Assembly: GCF_002266435.3 (NCBI RefSeq)
Contig: NZ_CP029426.2
Coordinates: 1,952,001 to 2,016,000 of the forward strand
DNA from: Bradyrhizobium amphicarpaeae
GTDB lineage: Bacteria > Pseudomonadota > Alphaproteobacteria > Rhizobiales > Xanthobacteraceae
DNA length: 64,000 nucleotides
Direction of reading: 5' to 3'
The translations under genes and the position numbers were made by a program. The notes under the pieces were generated by a model, which was not told the origin of the DNA, did not search any database, and worked only from the letters and a program-made list of their open reading frames with translations. Below are positions 1 through 9,337 of the stretch, piece by piece (position 1 is the first letter of the stretch; the number at the start of each line of letters is the position of its first letter).

Positions 1-61
1 CGGCGGGCGCGCCATCCGTTACTCCACGGTGCGCAAGCCGGTCGCGTCAGCGTTGCCATAA
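1..61 (+). CDS. cbbS: Rubisco small subunit, C-terminal end (partial)
   Basis: Only the last 19 codons are in the window, reading from base 2 to a TAA at 59-61. The visible residues include GGRAIRYST, which resembles the C-terminal region of red-type (form IC) Rubisco small subunits, and cbbX follows immediately, the usual order in proteobacterial cbb operons. The final residues after RYST do not look like the common ending of the family, so the assignment rests on the short motif and on context. The fragment is too small for a firm family call. Confidence 0.55.
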   Translation, partial: GGRAIRYSTVRKPVASALP

Positions 62-157
62 GCCATTCCTATCCGCACGGAGCAACTCTGCTCCAGATCC
101 TTGGCGGACAACTGCTTCGCCGCCGCCCCGCGGCGAAGCCCTTTATTCGAGGCGCCG

Positions 158-1081
158 ATGCTGGACGTGCCTGATACAACGACCCCCGAAACCGCGTTCG
201 ATCTCCGCAAGGAAGCCGAATCGGCCGGGATCATTGCAACGCTGCAGCAACTCGATCAGGAGCTGATAGGTCTGCGGCCGGTCAAAGATCGCGTGCGCCA
301 GATCGCTTCGTTGCTGCTGATCGAGCGTATTCGGCAGCGTGCGGGCTTGGCCTCCGCGCCGCCGACGCTGCATATGTCATTCACCGGCAATCCCGGCACC
401 GGCAAGACCACGGTCGCGCTGCGGATGGCGAAGATCCTGCACGGTCTCGGCTTCGTGCGGCGCGGGCAGGTGATCTCGGTGACGCGCGATGATCTGGTCG
501 GCCAGTATATCGGCCACACCGCGCCGAAGACCAAGGAGATATTGAAGAAGGCGATGGGCGGCGTCCTGTTCATCGACGAAGCCTATTATCTGCACCGGCC
601 CGACAACGAGCGCGATTACGGTCAGGAGGCCATCGAGATCCTGCTCCAGGTCATGGAGAACCAGCGTGAGGATCTCGTCGTCATCCTTGCGGGCTATCGC
701 GAGCGGATGTCGACCTTTTTCGGCTCCAATCCCGGCTTCCGTTCCCGCATCGCCCATCACATCGAATTCCCGGACTATTCGGAGGCCGAACTGCTGGTGA
801 TCGCCGAACTGATGCTCAAGGAGCGTGGCTATCGCTTTTCCGCGGCGGCCCGTGAGGCTTTCGAGAAGTACATCGATCTGCGCCGGACCCAGCCCTTCTT
901 CTCCAACGCGCGCTCGATCCGCAACGCAGTCGACCGCATCCGCCTGCGGCAGGCCGATCGTCTGGTGTCCGATCTCGACCGCATGCTCGATGTCGCCGAT
1001 CTCGAAACCATCGATCCCATCGACGTGTTGGCAAGCCGCGTCTTCAGCGGCGGCGCCGATGCACGGAGTCCACAGCCATGA
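158..1081 (+). CDS. cbbX: Red-type Rubisco activase CbbX (AAA+ ATPase)
   Basis: CbbX is a hexameric AAA+ ATPase that frees inhibited form IC Rubisco by pulling on the large-subunit C-terminus. From the ATG at 158 the protein has 307 residues, close to the family length. Walker A GNPGTGKT lies at about 77-84 and Walker B (FIDE) at about 138-141, and the N-terminal stretch [12 protein letters not shown] is typical of the family. A TTG at 101 would add 19 residues but lacks a well-spaced ribosome site, whereas the ATG at 158 has CGAGG just upstream. The stop overlaps the rpe start (ATGA), so the two are probably translationally coupled in one cbb operon. Confidence 0.95.
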   Translation: MLDVPDTTTPETAFDLRKEAESAGIIATLQQLDQELIGLRPVKDRVRQIASLLLIERIRQRAGLASAPPTLHMSFTGNPGTGKTTVALRMAKILHGLGFVRRGQVISVTRDDLVGQYIGHTAPKTKEILKKAMGGVLFIDEAYYLHRPDNERDYGQEAIEILLQVMENQREDLVVILAGYRERMSTFFGSNPGFRSRIAHHIEFPDYSEAELLVIAELMLKERGYRFSAAAREAFEKYIDLRRTQPFFSNARSIRNAVDRIRLRQADRLVSDLDRMLDVADLETIDPIDVLASRVFSGGADARSPQP

Positions 1082-1815
1082 CCGGAGAGATCATTATCGC
1101 TCCCTCGATCCTGGCGGCGGATTTCGCGCGCCTCGGCGAGGAGATCACGGCCATCGACACCGCCGGCGCCGACTGGATCCATTGCGACGTCATGGACGGA
1201 CATTTCGTGCCGAACATCAGTTTCGGCGCCGATGTCATCAAGGCGATCCGGCCGACAACGACGAAGATTTTCGACGTGCATCTCATGATCGCTCCGGTCG
1301 ATCCCTATCTCGAGGCGTTCGCGAAGGCGGGGGCTGACGTCATCACCGTGCATGCCGAAGCCGGCGCCCATCTCGACCGGTCGCTTCAGGCCATCCGCGC
1401 GCTCGGCAAGAAGGCCGGTGTCAGCCTGTGCCCGTCGACGCCCGAGAGCGCGATCGAATATGTGCTCGATCGTCTCGACCTGATCCTGGTGATGACGGTC
1501 AATCCCGGCTTCGGCGGCCAGTCCTTTCTGGAATCCCAGTTCGCGAAGATCGAGCGGATCAAAGCGATGATCGGCGACCGGCCGATCCGGCTCGAGGTCG
1601 ATGGTGGCATCACGCGCGACAATGCCGCTGCCGTGGCCGCCGCGGGCGCCGATACGCTGGTGGCGGGTTCCGCAGTATTTCGCGGCAAGAGCGGGGCCGC
1701 GTATGCGGCGAATATCGCGGCCATTCGCACCGCCGCCGAGACGGGGCGGGTTCCGAAGCGGCAAGAAAATGCCGTGCAGCCAATGCGCCTCGGCGAAGGC
1801 GCGCGCATCCGGTAG
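1078..1815 (+). CDS. rpe: Ribulose-phosphate 3-epimerase
   Basis: Rpe interconverts D-ribulose 5-phosphate and D-xylulose 5-phosphate in the Calvin cycle and pentose phosphate pathway. The 245-residue protein is a TIM barrel with family motifs APSILAADF near the N-terminus, [17 protein letters not shown], the NPGFGGQ phosphate loop and the EVDGGI segment. It overlaps the end of cbbX by four bases. Its place in the cbb cluster suggests it is the Calvin-cycle epimerase often called CbbE. The last ~20 residues extend slightly beyond typical homologues. Confidence 0.96.
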   Translation: MTGEIIIAPSILAADFARLGEEITAIDTAGADWIHCDVMDGHFVPNISFGADVIKAIRPTTTKIFDVHLMIAPVDPYLEAFAKAGADVITVHAEAGAHLDRSLQAIRALGKKAGVSLCPSTPESAIEYVLDRLDLILVMTVNPGFGGQSFLESQFAKIERIKAMIGDRPIRLEVDGGITRDNAAAVAAAGADTLVAGSAVFRGKSGAAYAANIAAIRTAAETGRVPKRQENAVQPMRLGEGARIR

Positions 1816-2023
1816 ATTACGTAGGGCATTGCCAAGCGATTGGGCCGAGGTGTCGATCGTCTCATCGGGCGCATTTTTCTCCGGGTTCCTACGGAGAATC
1901 CAACGCGACTAGGCAATCCCTTTCATGACGGGGTAACCAACGGTGCCGAAGGACACACGCGATTAACGGCGACGCAATGCGCCGCTCCACAATCTGTGGT
2001 TCAAGAACTGCAGAGAGCGTGGC

Positions 2024-3175
2024 ATGCACATTCAATATATTCACTGGAATGCTGCCCATGGCTGGCGCGGAGCGGACGCCCTGCGGGAACCTGCCCAGCT
2101 CGTGCTCTATTTCGGCAGCCGTGAGCAACTGGCGGACGGCGAACGTTATCGCGAGCTGCGCGGTCTCTATCCCGAAAGCCATATCGTCGGTTGCAGCACC
2201 GGCGGACAAATCCATGGCGACGACATCTGCGATGACGAGGTCATCGCAGTCGCCCTGCGCTTCGCCCATACGCAAGTGCGGTTGGTGCAGGAGGTCGTCG
2301 AGAGCCGCGACGCGTCGCGGGCCTGCGGCGCGCGCCTTGCCCGCCAGGCGCAGGCGGCGGATCTGGCGGGTCTGTTTGTCCTGTCCGACGGATTGGCGGT
2401 GAACGGCGGCGCACTGCTTGCCGGAATCACCGAGGTTCTGGGACCGGATTTGCCTGTTACCGGCGGGCTCGCCGGCGACGGCACACGATTTGAACAGACG
2501 ATCGTCGGAGCCGACGCCGAGCCGACGCCGAACCGCGTCGCCGCCATCGCATTCTACGGCGCCTCGCTTCGTTTCGCGCATGGCTGTGCCGGAGGCTGGG
2601 ATGTGTTCGGGCCGCGTCGCAAGGTGACGAAGTCGGAAGGATCCGTGGTCGTGGAACTCGACGGCGAGCCGCCGCTGGACCTCTACACCCGCTATCTCGG
2701 CGAGGAAGAAGCCGAGGCGATGCCGGGTTCGGGTCTGGCATTCCCGTTGCGCATTCACGACGCCGCCGAGCCGGACCGGCAGATCGTACGCTCGGTGTTC
2801 GCGGTGGACCGCAATGCCCGCACCCTGACGTTCGCCGCCGACATTCCGGAGGGATGCACCGCGCAATTGATGCGGGCCAATTTCGACAGTCTCGCCGCCG
2901 GTGCCGGCGAAGCGGGCAGGCAGGCGCGCAACGCGCTCGCAGAGGGCGTTGACGGCGACAAGCTTGCCATCCTGGTGAGCTGTACCGGTCGCCGCAGGGT
3001 CATGGGGCAGCGCACGCAGGACGAGCTGGACGCCGTTGCCGCCGAGCTCGGCGAGGATTTCGTCCGGATCGGGTTCTACTCCTACGGAGAGATCGCCCCG
3101 CCGGCCGCGTCCGGCCGCTGCGAGCTGCACAACCAGACCATGACCGTCACTGTCATCGCGGAGGCGGCAGCTTGA
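2024..3175 (+). CDS. FIST domain sensory protein
   Basis: The 383-residue protein has the FIST_N region at about 25-220 and the FIST_C region at about 230-365. The latter contains ILVSCTGRRRVMG and GFYSYGEIAP, both typical of FIST proteins. FIST domains are predicted small-ligand sensors, possibly for amino acids, usually linked to signal transduction. No signal peptide or membrane segment is visible, so it is probably cytoplasmic. The stop overlaps a TTG start for the downstream cyclic-di-GMP enzyme, so the two likely act as a sensor/effector pair. The ligand is unknown. Confidence 0.88.
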   Translation: MHIQYIHWNAAHGWRGADALREPAQLVLYFGSREQLADGERYRELRGLYPESHIVGCSTGGQIHGDDICDDEVIAVALRFAHTQVRLVQEVVESRDASRACGARLARQAQAADLAGLFVLSDGLAVNGGALLAGITEVLGPDLPVTGGLAGDGTRFEQTIVGADAEPTPNRVAAIAFYGASLRFAHGCAGGWDVFGPRRKVTKSEGSVVVELDGEPPLDLYTRYLGEEEAEAMPGSGLAFPLRIHDAAEPDRQIVRSVFAVDRNARTLTFAADIPEGCTAQLMRANFDSLAAGAGEAGRQARNALAEGVDGDKLAILVSCTGRRRVMGQRTQDELDAVAAELGEDFVRIGFYSYGEIAPPAASGRCELHNQTMTVTVIAEAAA

Positions 3176-5049
3176 CCATGCACCGGCTGCTCGCAAGACA
3201 GATCCGCCAGTCGACCGACGAGTCCGGGCAGGTCGACCTGACCAGGCTCGGCGAGCTCGTCAGTGCGGCCTACGAGGAGGGCGATCGCGATCGCCGCCGC
3301 ACCGACCGTGCGATCAAGCTGATGATCGAGGAACTCGAACAGACGCACAACCGCGCCGAACAGGATCTGCGGCGCGCGCGCGAATTCCTCGACAGCATCA
3401 TCGAGAACATCCCGATCGCCGTGTTCGCCAAGGATGCGAAGGATTCCAGCTACGTCCTGCTCAACCGCGCCGGCGAAGAGTATTACGGCATGCCGCGCGA
3501 GGCGATGCTGGGCAAGACTCCTCAGCAGATCTTTCCGGACGATATTGCCCGCGTCGTCAACGAGCAGGATCGCCGCGTCGTCGACAGCGGCATGCCGATG
3601 TTCCTGGAGGGGCATCTGCTCGAAGTCGGCGTGAAGGGCCACGATCGTCTGGTCAATTCGCGCAAGCTGCTGGTCAGGGACGGCAGCGGCGCGCCGCAAT
3701 ATCTGGTCGGCGTGATCGAGGACGTCACCGAGAGGATCACGAACGAGGCGCGGATCAGCCATCTTGCGCATCATGACGCCTTGACCGACCTGCCGAACCG
3801 CAGCGCCTTCAACGCCGCACTCGGCGAGCGGTTGGAGCGGGCGCAGGAGGCGGCGACCAGTTTTGCCGTGCTCAGCCTCGATCTCGACCGCTTCAAGGAG
3901 GTCAACGACGTGTTCGGCCATCCGGTCGGCGACATGCTGATGCGGGCGGCGGCCGACCGGCTTGCCGCGGAAGCCGACGGCGCCTTCGTCGCACGTATCG
4001 GCGGCGACGAGTTCATGATCCTGATGCCCGACGACATCAGCCGCGATGACGTCCTGGCGCTCGCCGAACGGCTGGTCGAGACGATCGGCAAAGAGCTCGA
4101 GGTCGACGACTATCTCCCCCATGTCGGCCTTAGCGTCGGCATCGCGTTTTATCCCGATGACGGCGTGAATGCCGCCACGCTGCTCGCGAATGCCGATTCA
4201 GCGCTCTATCGTGCCAAGCGTGAGGGCCGTGGGCGCGTCCGCGTCTTCGAAACCGAGATGGACCAGGAGCTGCGCGACCGCAGGCTGTTGCAGCACGATC
4301 TGCGGCAGGCGCTGGAGCTGAACCAGTTCCTGGTCTACTTCCAGCCGCAGGCGCGGGTGGATGGCGAGGTCATCGGCTTCGAAGCCCTGCTGCGCTGGAA
4401 TCACCCGACGCGGGGCTTCGTGCCGCCGGACCAGTTCATCCCGCTCGCCGAGGAGAACGGGCTGATCGTCCAGATCGGCGAATGGGTCCTGCGCGAAGCG
4501 TGCCGTGAAGCGGCATCCTGGCCGCGGCCGCTGCAGGTCGCCGTCAATCTGTCACCGGTTCAGTTCCAGGCCGGCGATCTCGAACGTTCGATCCACCAGA
4601 TCCTGCTGGAGACCGGGCTCACGCCGACGCGGCTCGAGGTCGAGATCACCGAAGGCGTGCTGATCGGCGATTTCACCCGCGCGCTCAATCTGCTGCGACG
4701 GCTGAAGGCGCTCGGCATCCGTATCGCGATGGACGATTTCGGCACCGGCTATTCCTCGCTGTCCTATCTGCAGTCGTTCCCATTCGACAAGATCAAGATC
4801 GATCGCAGCTTCATCTCCAATCTCGAGGCGACGCCGCAATCGGCCGAGATCGTTCGCGCGGTCCTGAGCCTCGCGCACGCCCTGAATATTCCGGTCATCG
4901 CCGAGGGCGTGGAGACGGAAGCGCAGCGTGCCTTCCTGGCGCGGGAGGCCTGCGAGGAGATGCAGGGCTATCTGGTCGGTCGGCCAGACCTGATCGAGCG
5001 CTATTTCGACCTGGTCGGCATCACCGTCGAGCGCCGGCTCTTCGCCTAG
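3172..5049 (+). CDS. PAS-GGDEF-EAL cyclic-di-GMP signalling protein
   Basis: The 625-residue protein has an N-terminal helical region, a PAS domain at about 65-185, a diguanylate cyclase domain with intact GGDEF at 277-281 and an EAL phosphodiesterase domain with EALLRW starting at 404. Downstream metal-site segments such as DDFGTGYSSL are also intact, so both activities look possible. The RxxD inhibitory site that normally precedes GGDEF is not visible. The TTG at 3172 has GGAGG seven bases upstream and overlaps the FIST stop; the ATG at 3178 is the alternative. No membrane segment is seen. FIST coupling suggests ligand control of c-di-GMP turnover. Confidence 0.93.
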   Translation: MTMHRLLARQIRQSTDESGQVDLTRLGELVSAAYEEGDRDRRRTDRAIKLMIEELEQTHNRAEQDLRRAREFLDSIIENIPIAVFAKDAKDSSYVLLNRAGEEYYGMPREAMLGKTPQQIFPDDIARVVNEQDRRVVDSGMPMFLEGHLLEVGVKGHDRLVNSRKLLVRDGSGAPQYLVGVIEDVTERITNEARISHLAHHDALTDLPNRSAFNAALGERLERAQEAATSFAVLSLDLDRFKEVNDVFGHPVGDMLMRAAADRLAAEADGAFVARIGGDEFMILMPDDISRDDVLALAERLVETIGKELEVDDYLPHVGLSVGIAFYPDDGVNAATLLANADSALYRAKREGRGRVRVFETEMDQELRDRRLLQHDLRQALELNQFLVYFQPQARVDGEVIGFEALLRWNHPTRGFVPPDQFIPLAEENGLIVQIGEWVLREACREAASWPRPLQVAVNLSPVQFQAGDLERSIHQILLETGLTPTRLEVEITEGVLIGDFTRALNLLRRLKALGIRIAMDDFGTGYSSLSYLQSFPFDKIKIDRSFISNLEATPQSAEIVRAVLSLAHALNIPVIAEGVETEAQRAFLAREACEEMQGYLVGRPDLIERYFDLVGITVERRLFA

Positions 5050-5217
5050 CGCCAGAACGTCAGTTGCCCCCTGTTTGGAACTTTGGGGCGGATATATATT
5101 TCCAAATGGCAAGCCGAGGCCAGACGCGCGGTGTGGGCGCAGAAAATCTTTTGCACAACCGCCATCGGCCTGACGCAAATCAGGGCAATAAGCTCAGTGA
5201 ATGCGAGGGAGGGTCTC

Positions 5218-5430
5218 ATGGAGAACGTACGTCGCTACCGGGCGCTGGCGTCGCTCTGCCGTCAGCAGGCGGCTTACCGGCCGCTGCAGGCCTGGGAGCT
5301 CCTCGGCCAGGCCGAACATTTCGAACATCTCGCCGGGGTCGAGCTCAAGACGCATTTCGACGCGTGCAATGTGCCGCACCACGAGGATGCCGCCATGCCC
5401 GCGACGTGGGAGACTCCGGTCGCGGCGTGA
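5218..5430 (+). CDS. Small conserved hypothetical protein (70 aa)
   Basis: The ATG at 5218 follows a good ribosome site (GAGGGAGGG, 5204-5213 region). The 70-residue product begins MENVRRYRALASLCRQ and contains LGQAEHFEHLAG, a helical pattern I associate with a small-protein family in Bradyrhizobiaceae. No signal peptide, membrane segment or metal motif is seen. It sits alone between the c-di-GMP gene and the convergent universal stress protein gene. Function unknown. Confidence 0.7.
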   Translation: MENVRRYRALASLCRQQAAYRPLQAWELLGQAEHFEHLAGVELKTHFDACNVPHHEDAAMPATWETPVAA

Positions 5431-5444
5431 CGGCGCCTGTGGTC

Positions 5445-6281
5445 TCAATGCGACATCAGCGTCGGGACCGTCATGGCTTCCAGCATGGCGCGGGTGACGC
5501 CGCCGAGAACGCGCTCCTGCAATCGCGAATGGCCGTAACCGCCCATCACCAGGAGATCGAGCGCCTCGTCGGCCGCCAGCGACAGGATGGTCGGCTGGAT
5601 GTCGGCGCGGCTCGCCGACAGGCCGACCGTGCGGGTCGACAATCCGCGCCGGCCGAGATGTCTTGCGAGGCTGCTCGCTGACACTTCGTCGGACACGGCC
5701 TTGGCTTCGTTGATGGTGATGATCACGATCTCGTCGGCGCGCGCCAGGAACGGTGCCGCGTCGTGCACGGCGCGGGCCGCGAGGCGGCTGCCGTCCCAGC
5801 AGATGCCGATCCGGCTTGCCTTGAAAGCTCCATGGAAGGTGTAGGGCAGGAACAGCACCGGACCGCCTGCCTGGAACAGGATCTCGCGCGGCAATTCGTT
5901 GTCGAACGAGCCCTGCGCCGGATCAGGCTGGAGCACGACGCTGAGGTCGTGCAGTCGCGCCATCTCGCCGAGCGAGCCGGCCGCATCCACCGGGATCGCG
6001 CCGAGCGCGCGGCAGCCGTAGGAGACGCCGGCGTTCGCGGCTTCGATGCCAAACACCGCGAGCGCGGCCTCGGCCCGTTCCACCGCGCGCTCGCGCTCCA
6101 GTTCGAACACGGCCGCCACCGCGGCGCCGCCCTCCATCACGTAAGCGGCACTGGTTGCGACATAGCCGATCGCGACCGCGTCGAGATGGGCGTTGAACTG
6201 CGCCGCGAGCGAAATCGAGCCGTCGATCGCGGAACGCATGGGACGTTCGGTGGGGATGTGGACGAGAATGTCTTTGTACAT
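5445..6281 (-). CDS. Universal stress protein, tandem UspA-type
   Basis: The 278-residue length fits two Usp folds in tandem. The N-terminal half begins YKDILVHIPTE, and the C-terminal half ends with the nucleotide-binding signature GGYGHSRLQERVLGGVTR, typical of ATP-binding Usp domains. The ATG at 6281 was chosen because GGAGG lies just upstream and the sequence then starts like family members; an upstream in-frame ATG would add 25 unrelated residues. Usp proteins accumulate in stress and stationary phase. No EcfG-type promoter is visible upstream, unlike many genes further right. Confidence 0.92.
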   Translation of the reverse strand: MYKDILVHIPTERPMRSAIDGSISLAAQFNAHLDAVAIGYVATSAAYVMEGGAAVAAVFELERERAVERAEAALAVFGIEAANAGVSYGCRALGAIPVDAAGSLGEMARLHDLSVVLQPDPAQGSFDNELPREILFQAGGPVLFLPYTFHGAFKASRIGICWDGSRLAARAVHDAAPFLARADEIVIITINEAKAVSDEVSASSLARHLGRRGLSTRTVGLSASRADIQPTILSLAADEALDLLVMGGYGHSRLQERVLGGVTRAMLEAMTVPTLMSH

Positions 6282-6490
6282 GGCGCGCCTCCGATGGACA
6301 TCATCCGGTGACCGCAGTTTTCCACTGTCCGAAGGACGCGCGTTGAGCTGCATCAAATGCGCGGGCGGCGAGCTTCCGCGGGGTTGCGCGCCTTCTTTGC
6401 CAAGATTTAATCGGATGGACGGGACGCCGTAAGGTGGCGAGGGTCATGTTGGGGACAAGGCGACACCTTATCCAACATGGACATTTCGAC

Positions 6491-8026
6491 ATGAACGATC
6501 GCGTCAATTCCGACATCCCGACGTCCCGCAGGATCTTGAGGCCGCGCCGGCTGGCGCTGCTCGGCACCGTCGCTGCGCTCGGCGTGGCCGTGCTGGCGGC
6601 TGCTCCCGGCTCCTTGCCGTTCGGTCCGAGCTCCTTCATCGCGCCGGCCCAGGCCGCGGAATCCGCAACGACTCCGCCGGGCTTCGGTGATCTCGTCAGT
6701 AGGGTCAAGCCCGCCGTGATCTCGGTGCGGGTCAAGATCGACCAGGACAATGACAAGAGCGCGATGTTGCAGCAGAACCGGATGGATCAGGACGAGGATT
6801 CTCCGTTCGACCAGTTTTCCCGGCAGTTCGGGTTCCGCGGCCCCGGCGGCATGAACGGGATGCCGCGCCAGCGCCATCAGATGATCACGGGCGAGGGCTC
6901 CGGCTTCTTCATTTCCGCCGACGGCTATGCCGTCACCAACAACCACGTCGTCGACCACGCCGAGTCGGTGCAGGTGACCATGGACGACGGCACCAGCTAC
7001 ACCGCCAAGGTGGTCGGCACCGATCCGAAGACCGATCTCGCGCTGATCAAGGTCGACGGCAAGAAGGATTTTCCGTTCGTCAAATTCTCCGACCAGAAGC
7101 CGCGCATCGGCGACTGGGTGGTCGCGGTCGGCAACCCCTTCGGCCTCGGCGGCACCGTGACTGCCGGCATCGTTTCGGCCAGTGGCCGCGACATCGGCAA
7201 CGGTCCCTATGACGATTTCATCCAGATCGATGCGCCCATCAACAAGGGCAATTCCGGCGGCCCGGCCTTCGACATGAACGGCAACGTGATCGGCGTGAAC
7301 ACGGCGATCTTCTCGCCCTCCGGCGGCTCGGTCGGCATCGGCTTCGACATCCCGGCCTCGACCGCAAAGCTCGTCGTCGCGCAGCTGAAGGACAAGGGCG
7401 CGGTGACCCGTGGCTGGCTCGGTGTGCAAGTGCAGCCGGTCACTGCCGAGATCGCCGACAGCCTCGGGCTCAAGCAGGCGCGTGGCGCCATCGTCGACAC
7501 CCCGCAGGACGGCAGCCCGGCGGCGAAAGCCGGCATCGAGGCGGGTGACGTCATCACCGCCGTCAACGGCACGGCGGTCAAGGATTCGCGAGATCTTGCC
7601 CGCACGATCGCGACCCTTGCGCCGGGCAGCTCGGTGAAGCTCGACGTCTTCCACAAGGGCGACAGCAAAACGGTGACGCTGGCGCTCGGCGAGCTGCCGA
7701 ACGAACGGCAAGCCAAGGCCGATGTTGGCAAGGACCAGTCGGGCCCGGGCACGCCGCGCCTCGGTCTTGCGCTGGCGCCGGCCGGTGACGTCCAGGGCGC
7801 CGGCCAGAAGGGCGTCGTCGTCACCGAGGTCGACCCGCAGGGGCCGGCGGCGGAGCGTGGCATTCAGACCGGCGACGTCATCCTCAATGTCGGCGGCAAG
7901 GCCGTCGCCAATGTCGGCGACGTCCGATCCGAGCTGGCTCAGGCCAAATCGTCCGGCAAGCACAGCGTGCTGTTGCAGGTCAGGAACGCGCAGGCGACCC
8001 GGTTCGTCGCGGTACCGTTCGCCTGA
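6491..8026 (+). CDS. degP: DegP/DegQ-type periplasmic serine endoprotease
   Basis: HtrA-family protease and chaperone for misfolded envelope proteins. From the ATG at 6491 (511 residues) there is a positively charged N-terminus and a hydrophobic signal segment at about 24-50. The trypsin-like domain has catalytic H152 (NNHVVD), D182 (KTDLAL) and S255 (GNSGGP), and two PDZ domains follow at about 305-395 and 415-505. A GTG at 6434 could add 19 residues, but the ATG gives a normal signal peptide. A strong intrinsic terminator lies 30 bases after the stop, so the gene is probably monocistronic. Confidence 0.95.
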   Translation: MNDRVNSDIPTSRRILRPRRLALLGTVAALGVAVLAAAPGSLPFGPSSFIAPAQAAESATTPPGFGDLVSRVKPAVISVRVKIDQDNDKSAMLQQNRMDQDEDSPFDQFSRQFGFRGPGGMNGMPRQRHQMITGEGSGFFISADGYAVTNNHVVDHAESVQVTMDDGTSYTAKVVGTDPKTDLALIKVDGKKDFPFVKFSDQKPRIGDWVVAVGNPFGLGGTVTAGIVSASGRDIGNGPYDDFIQIDAPINKGNSGGPAFDMNGNVIGVNTAIFSPSGGSVGIGFDIPASTAKLVVAQLKDKGAVTRGWLGVQVQPVTAEIADSLGLKQARGAIVDTPQDGSPAAKAGIEAGDVITAVNGTAVKDSRDLARTIATLAPGSSVKLDVFHKGDSKTVTLALGELPNERQAKADVGKDQSGPGTPRLGLALAPAGDVQGAGQKGVVVTEVDPQGPAAERGIQTGDVILNVGGKAVANVGDVRSELAQAKSSGKHSVLLQVRNAQATRFVAVPFA

Positions 8027-8053
8027 GCCGAACGTCGATCGGCGTTGATCAAG

Positions 8054-8080
8054 AAAGGCGGCCCTTGTGGCCGCCTTTTT
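8054..8080 (+). terminator. Intrinsic terminator after degP
   Basis: Seven-base GC stem ggcggcc/ggccgcc, extendable by A-T pairs at its base, with a cttgt loop and a run of five T. It ends the degP transcript. Confidence 0.9.
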
Positions 8081-8302
8081 CATTTGTCTTCAGGCTAGCC
8101 GGGACGTGATCGATAACATTCTCGTTAACGGCAACAATGATGACGCGGTTCGTCCGAAAAAGCCGTGTTCGGTCATCAGAGTTCCTGATGGTGCAACTCT
8201 TCGGTGGCAACGCCGCCGCCGGCATGGGTTGCAAGCGTGGAACTTCGAACCTGCTGCCGCTTTGTGGAACTGGCCGCTCGTTCGCATGTGATCGGTGCCG
8301 AC

Positions 8303-8665
8303 ATGGATCGATTGAAGCTCTCGCTAAGGAGTGCGCTGCTCGTGGCGCCATTCGTGCTCTGGGGCGGAAACGCTCTCGGGCGGGACGACGGCCGCTACGC
8401 GGATTCACCCCTGAAGCCATGGTTCGACGGTTTGCGCAGCCACCTCGGCCCATGCTGCTCGGATGCGGACGGGTTTGCCGTCGCCGATCCCGACTGGGAC
8501 TCGCATAACGGGCACTATCGCGTGCGTCTCGACGGCGAGTGGATCGAGGTGCCGGACGAGGCCGTCATCACTGAGCCGAACCGGGCCGGCCGCACCATGG
8601 TGTGGCCGGTGAAGACCGCGTTCGGGGTCTCGATCCGCTGCTTCATGCCGGGCAGCATGATCTGA
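8303..8665 (+). CDS. Small secreted protein with CCSDADG motif
   Basis: From the ATG at 8303 the 120-residue product has a hydrophobic N-terminal segment (about 7-26) ending in an Ala-rich cleavage region, so export is likely. The mature part has GPCCSDADG, an aspartate/tryptophan-rich middle, and ends CFMPGSMI. This layout (CCS..DG, V.DPDW, VP..AV, CF.PG) recurs in uncharacterised alphaproteobacterial exported proteins. Three cysteines could bind metal or form a disulphide. Function unknown. Confidence 0.75.
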   Translation: MDRLKLSLRSALLVAPFVLWGGNALGRDDGRYADSPLKPWFDGLRSHLGPCCSDADGFAVADPDWDSHNGHYRVRLDGEWIEVPDEAVITEPNRAGRTMVWPVKTAFGVSIRCFMPGSMI

Positions 8666-8677
8666 GACGGATCGCCG

Positions 8678-8995
8678 TCAGCGCTTGCTGGATTTGCGCT
8701 TCGACGATTTTTTTGTGGTTCTCCTTGTCGTCGTCTTCTTGGTCGTCGTCTTCTTGGTCGTCCTTTTCTTGGACGTTTTCTTGGACGGCGTCTTGGCAGC
8801 CTTCTTCGGGACCTTCTTGCCCTTCTTGCGTGCCTTCGACAGTCCGATCGCAATCGCCTGCTTGCGGCTCTTCACGCGACCGCCACGGCCTTTGCGCCCG
8901 CTCTTCGCGGTGCCCTTCTTGTAACGCCGCATCTCGCTCTCGACATCGCTGCCGGAGCTGGGTGAATAGCGGCGTCTCTTTGCCTTGCGTGCCAT
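8678..8995 (-). CDS. DUF6496 protein with histone-like Lys/Arg tail
   Basis: The 105-residue product starts at the ATG at 8995, preceded by AAGGGAGA. Residues about 15-60 carry the DUF6496 pattern: EMRRYKKGTAKSGRKG, then VKSRKQAIAIGLSKARK. The remaining ~45 residues are almost only Lys, Thr, Ser and Arg, resembling the tails of histone H1-like or AlgP-like nucleoid proteins. DNA or RNA binding is therefore plausible but unproven. An EcfG-type promoter lies upstream at 9019-9043, which suggests general-stress expression. Confidence 0.85.
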   Translation of the reverse strand: MARKAKRRRYSPSSGSDVESEMRRYKKGTAKSGRKGRGGRVKSRKQAIAIGLSKARKKGKKVPKKAAKTPSKKTSKKRTTKKTTTKKTTTRRTTKKSSKRKSSKR

Positions 8996-9018
8996 GCATG
9001 TTCTCCCTTGGCCGGGGA

Positions 9019-9043
9019 AACCTCGCGACAAGGGCATGGTTCC
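9019..9043 (-). promoter_or_regulatory. EcfG-type promoter for the DUF6496 gene
   Basis: On the minus strand GGAAC (9043-9039), exactly 16 bases, then GGTT (9022-9019). The start codon at 8995 is 24 bases further. This matches the form of alphaproteobacterial general-stress promoters. Confidence 0.7.
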
Positions 9044-9080
9044 GGAAGCGCGCACCCACGTTGCAGACGCGCGACGCAGC

Positions 9081-9275
9081 CTAGAACGAATTCGCCAGAT
9101 CGATCTCGGCTTCCAGCACCTGAATGCGCCGTGCGGCCTCGCTGAACGATAGATCGCGCGCATATTGCGCGGGCTGATAGGCCTCTTCGCTCAGCCGTTT
9201 CAACCTCATCCCCTGCGTCCGCGTCATCTGCTCGGTGAGGAAAACGCTGGCGTCGTATCGACCTTGAACCTGCAT
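9081..9275 (-). CDS. DUF3072-like small protein (64 aa)
   Basis: The 64-residue sequence contains LTEQMTRTQGMRLKRLSEEA followed by LSFSEAARRIQVLEAEI. This matches the short DUF3072 pattern, where a helix with TxxQ and LSEEA is followed by a SxAEAxxRI helix. The TTGT stretch on the other side of the start belongs to the divergent gene at 9338. GGAGGGAGAAG on the minus strand, just upstream of the ATG, is a strong ribosome site. Function unknown; soluble and helical. Confidence 0.75.
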   Translation of the reverse strand: MQVQGRYDASVFLTEQMTRTQGMRLKRLSEEAYQPAQYARDLSFSEAARRIQVLEAEIDLANSF

Positions 9276-9337
9276 GTCGCTTCTCCCTCCTGAAAATCGT
9301 GCCTTGACTATATGTTCTTATTTTGTTCTAACAAGCC

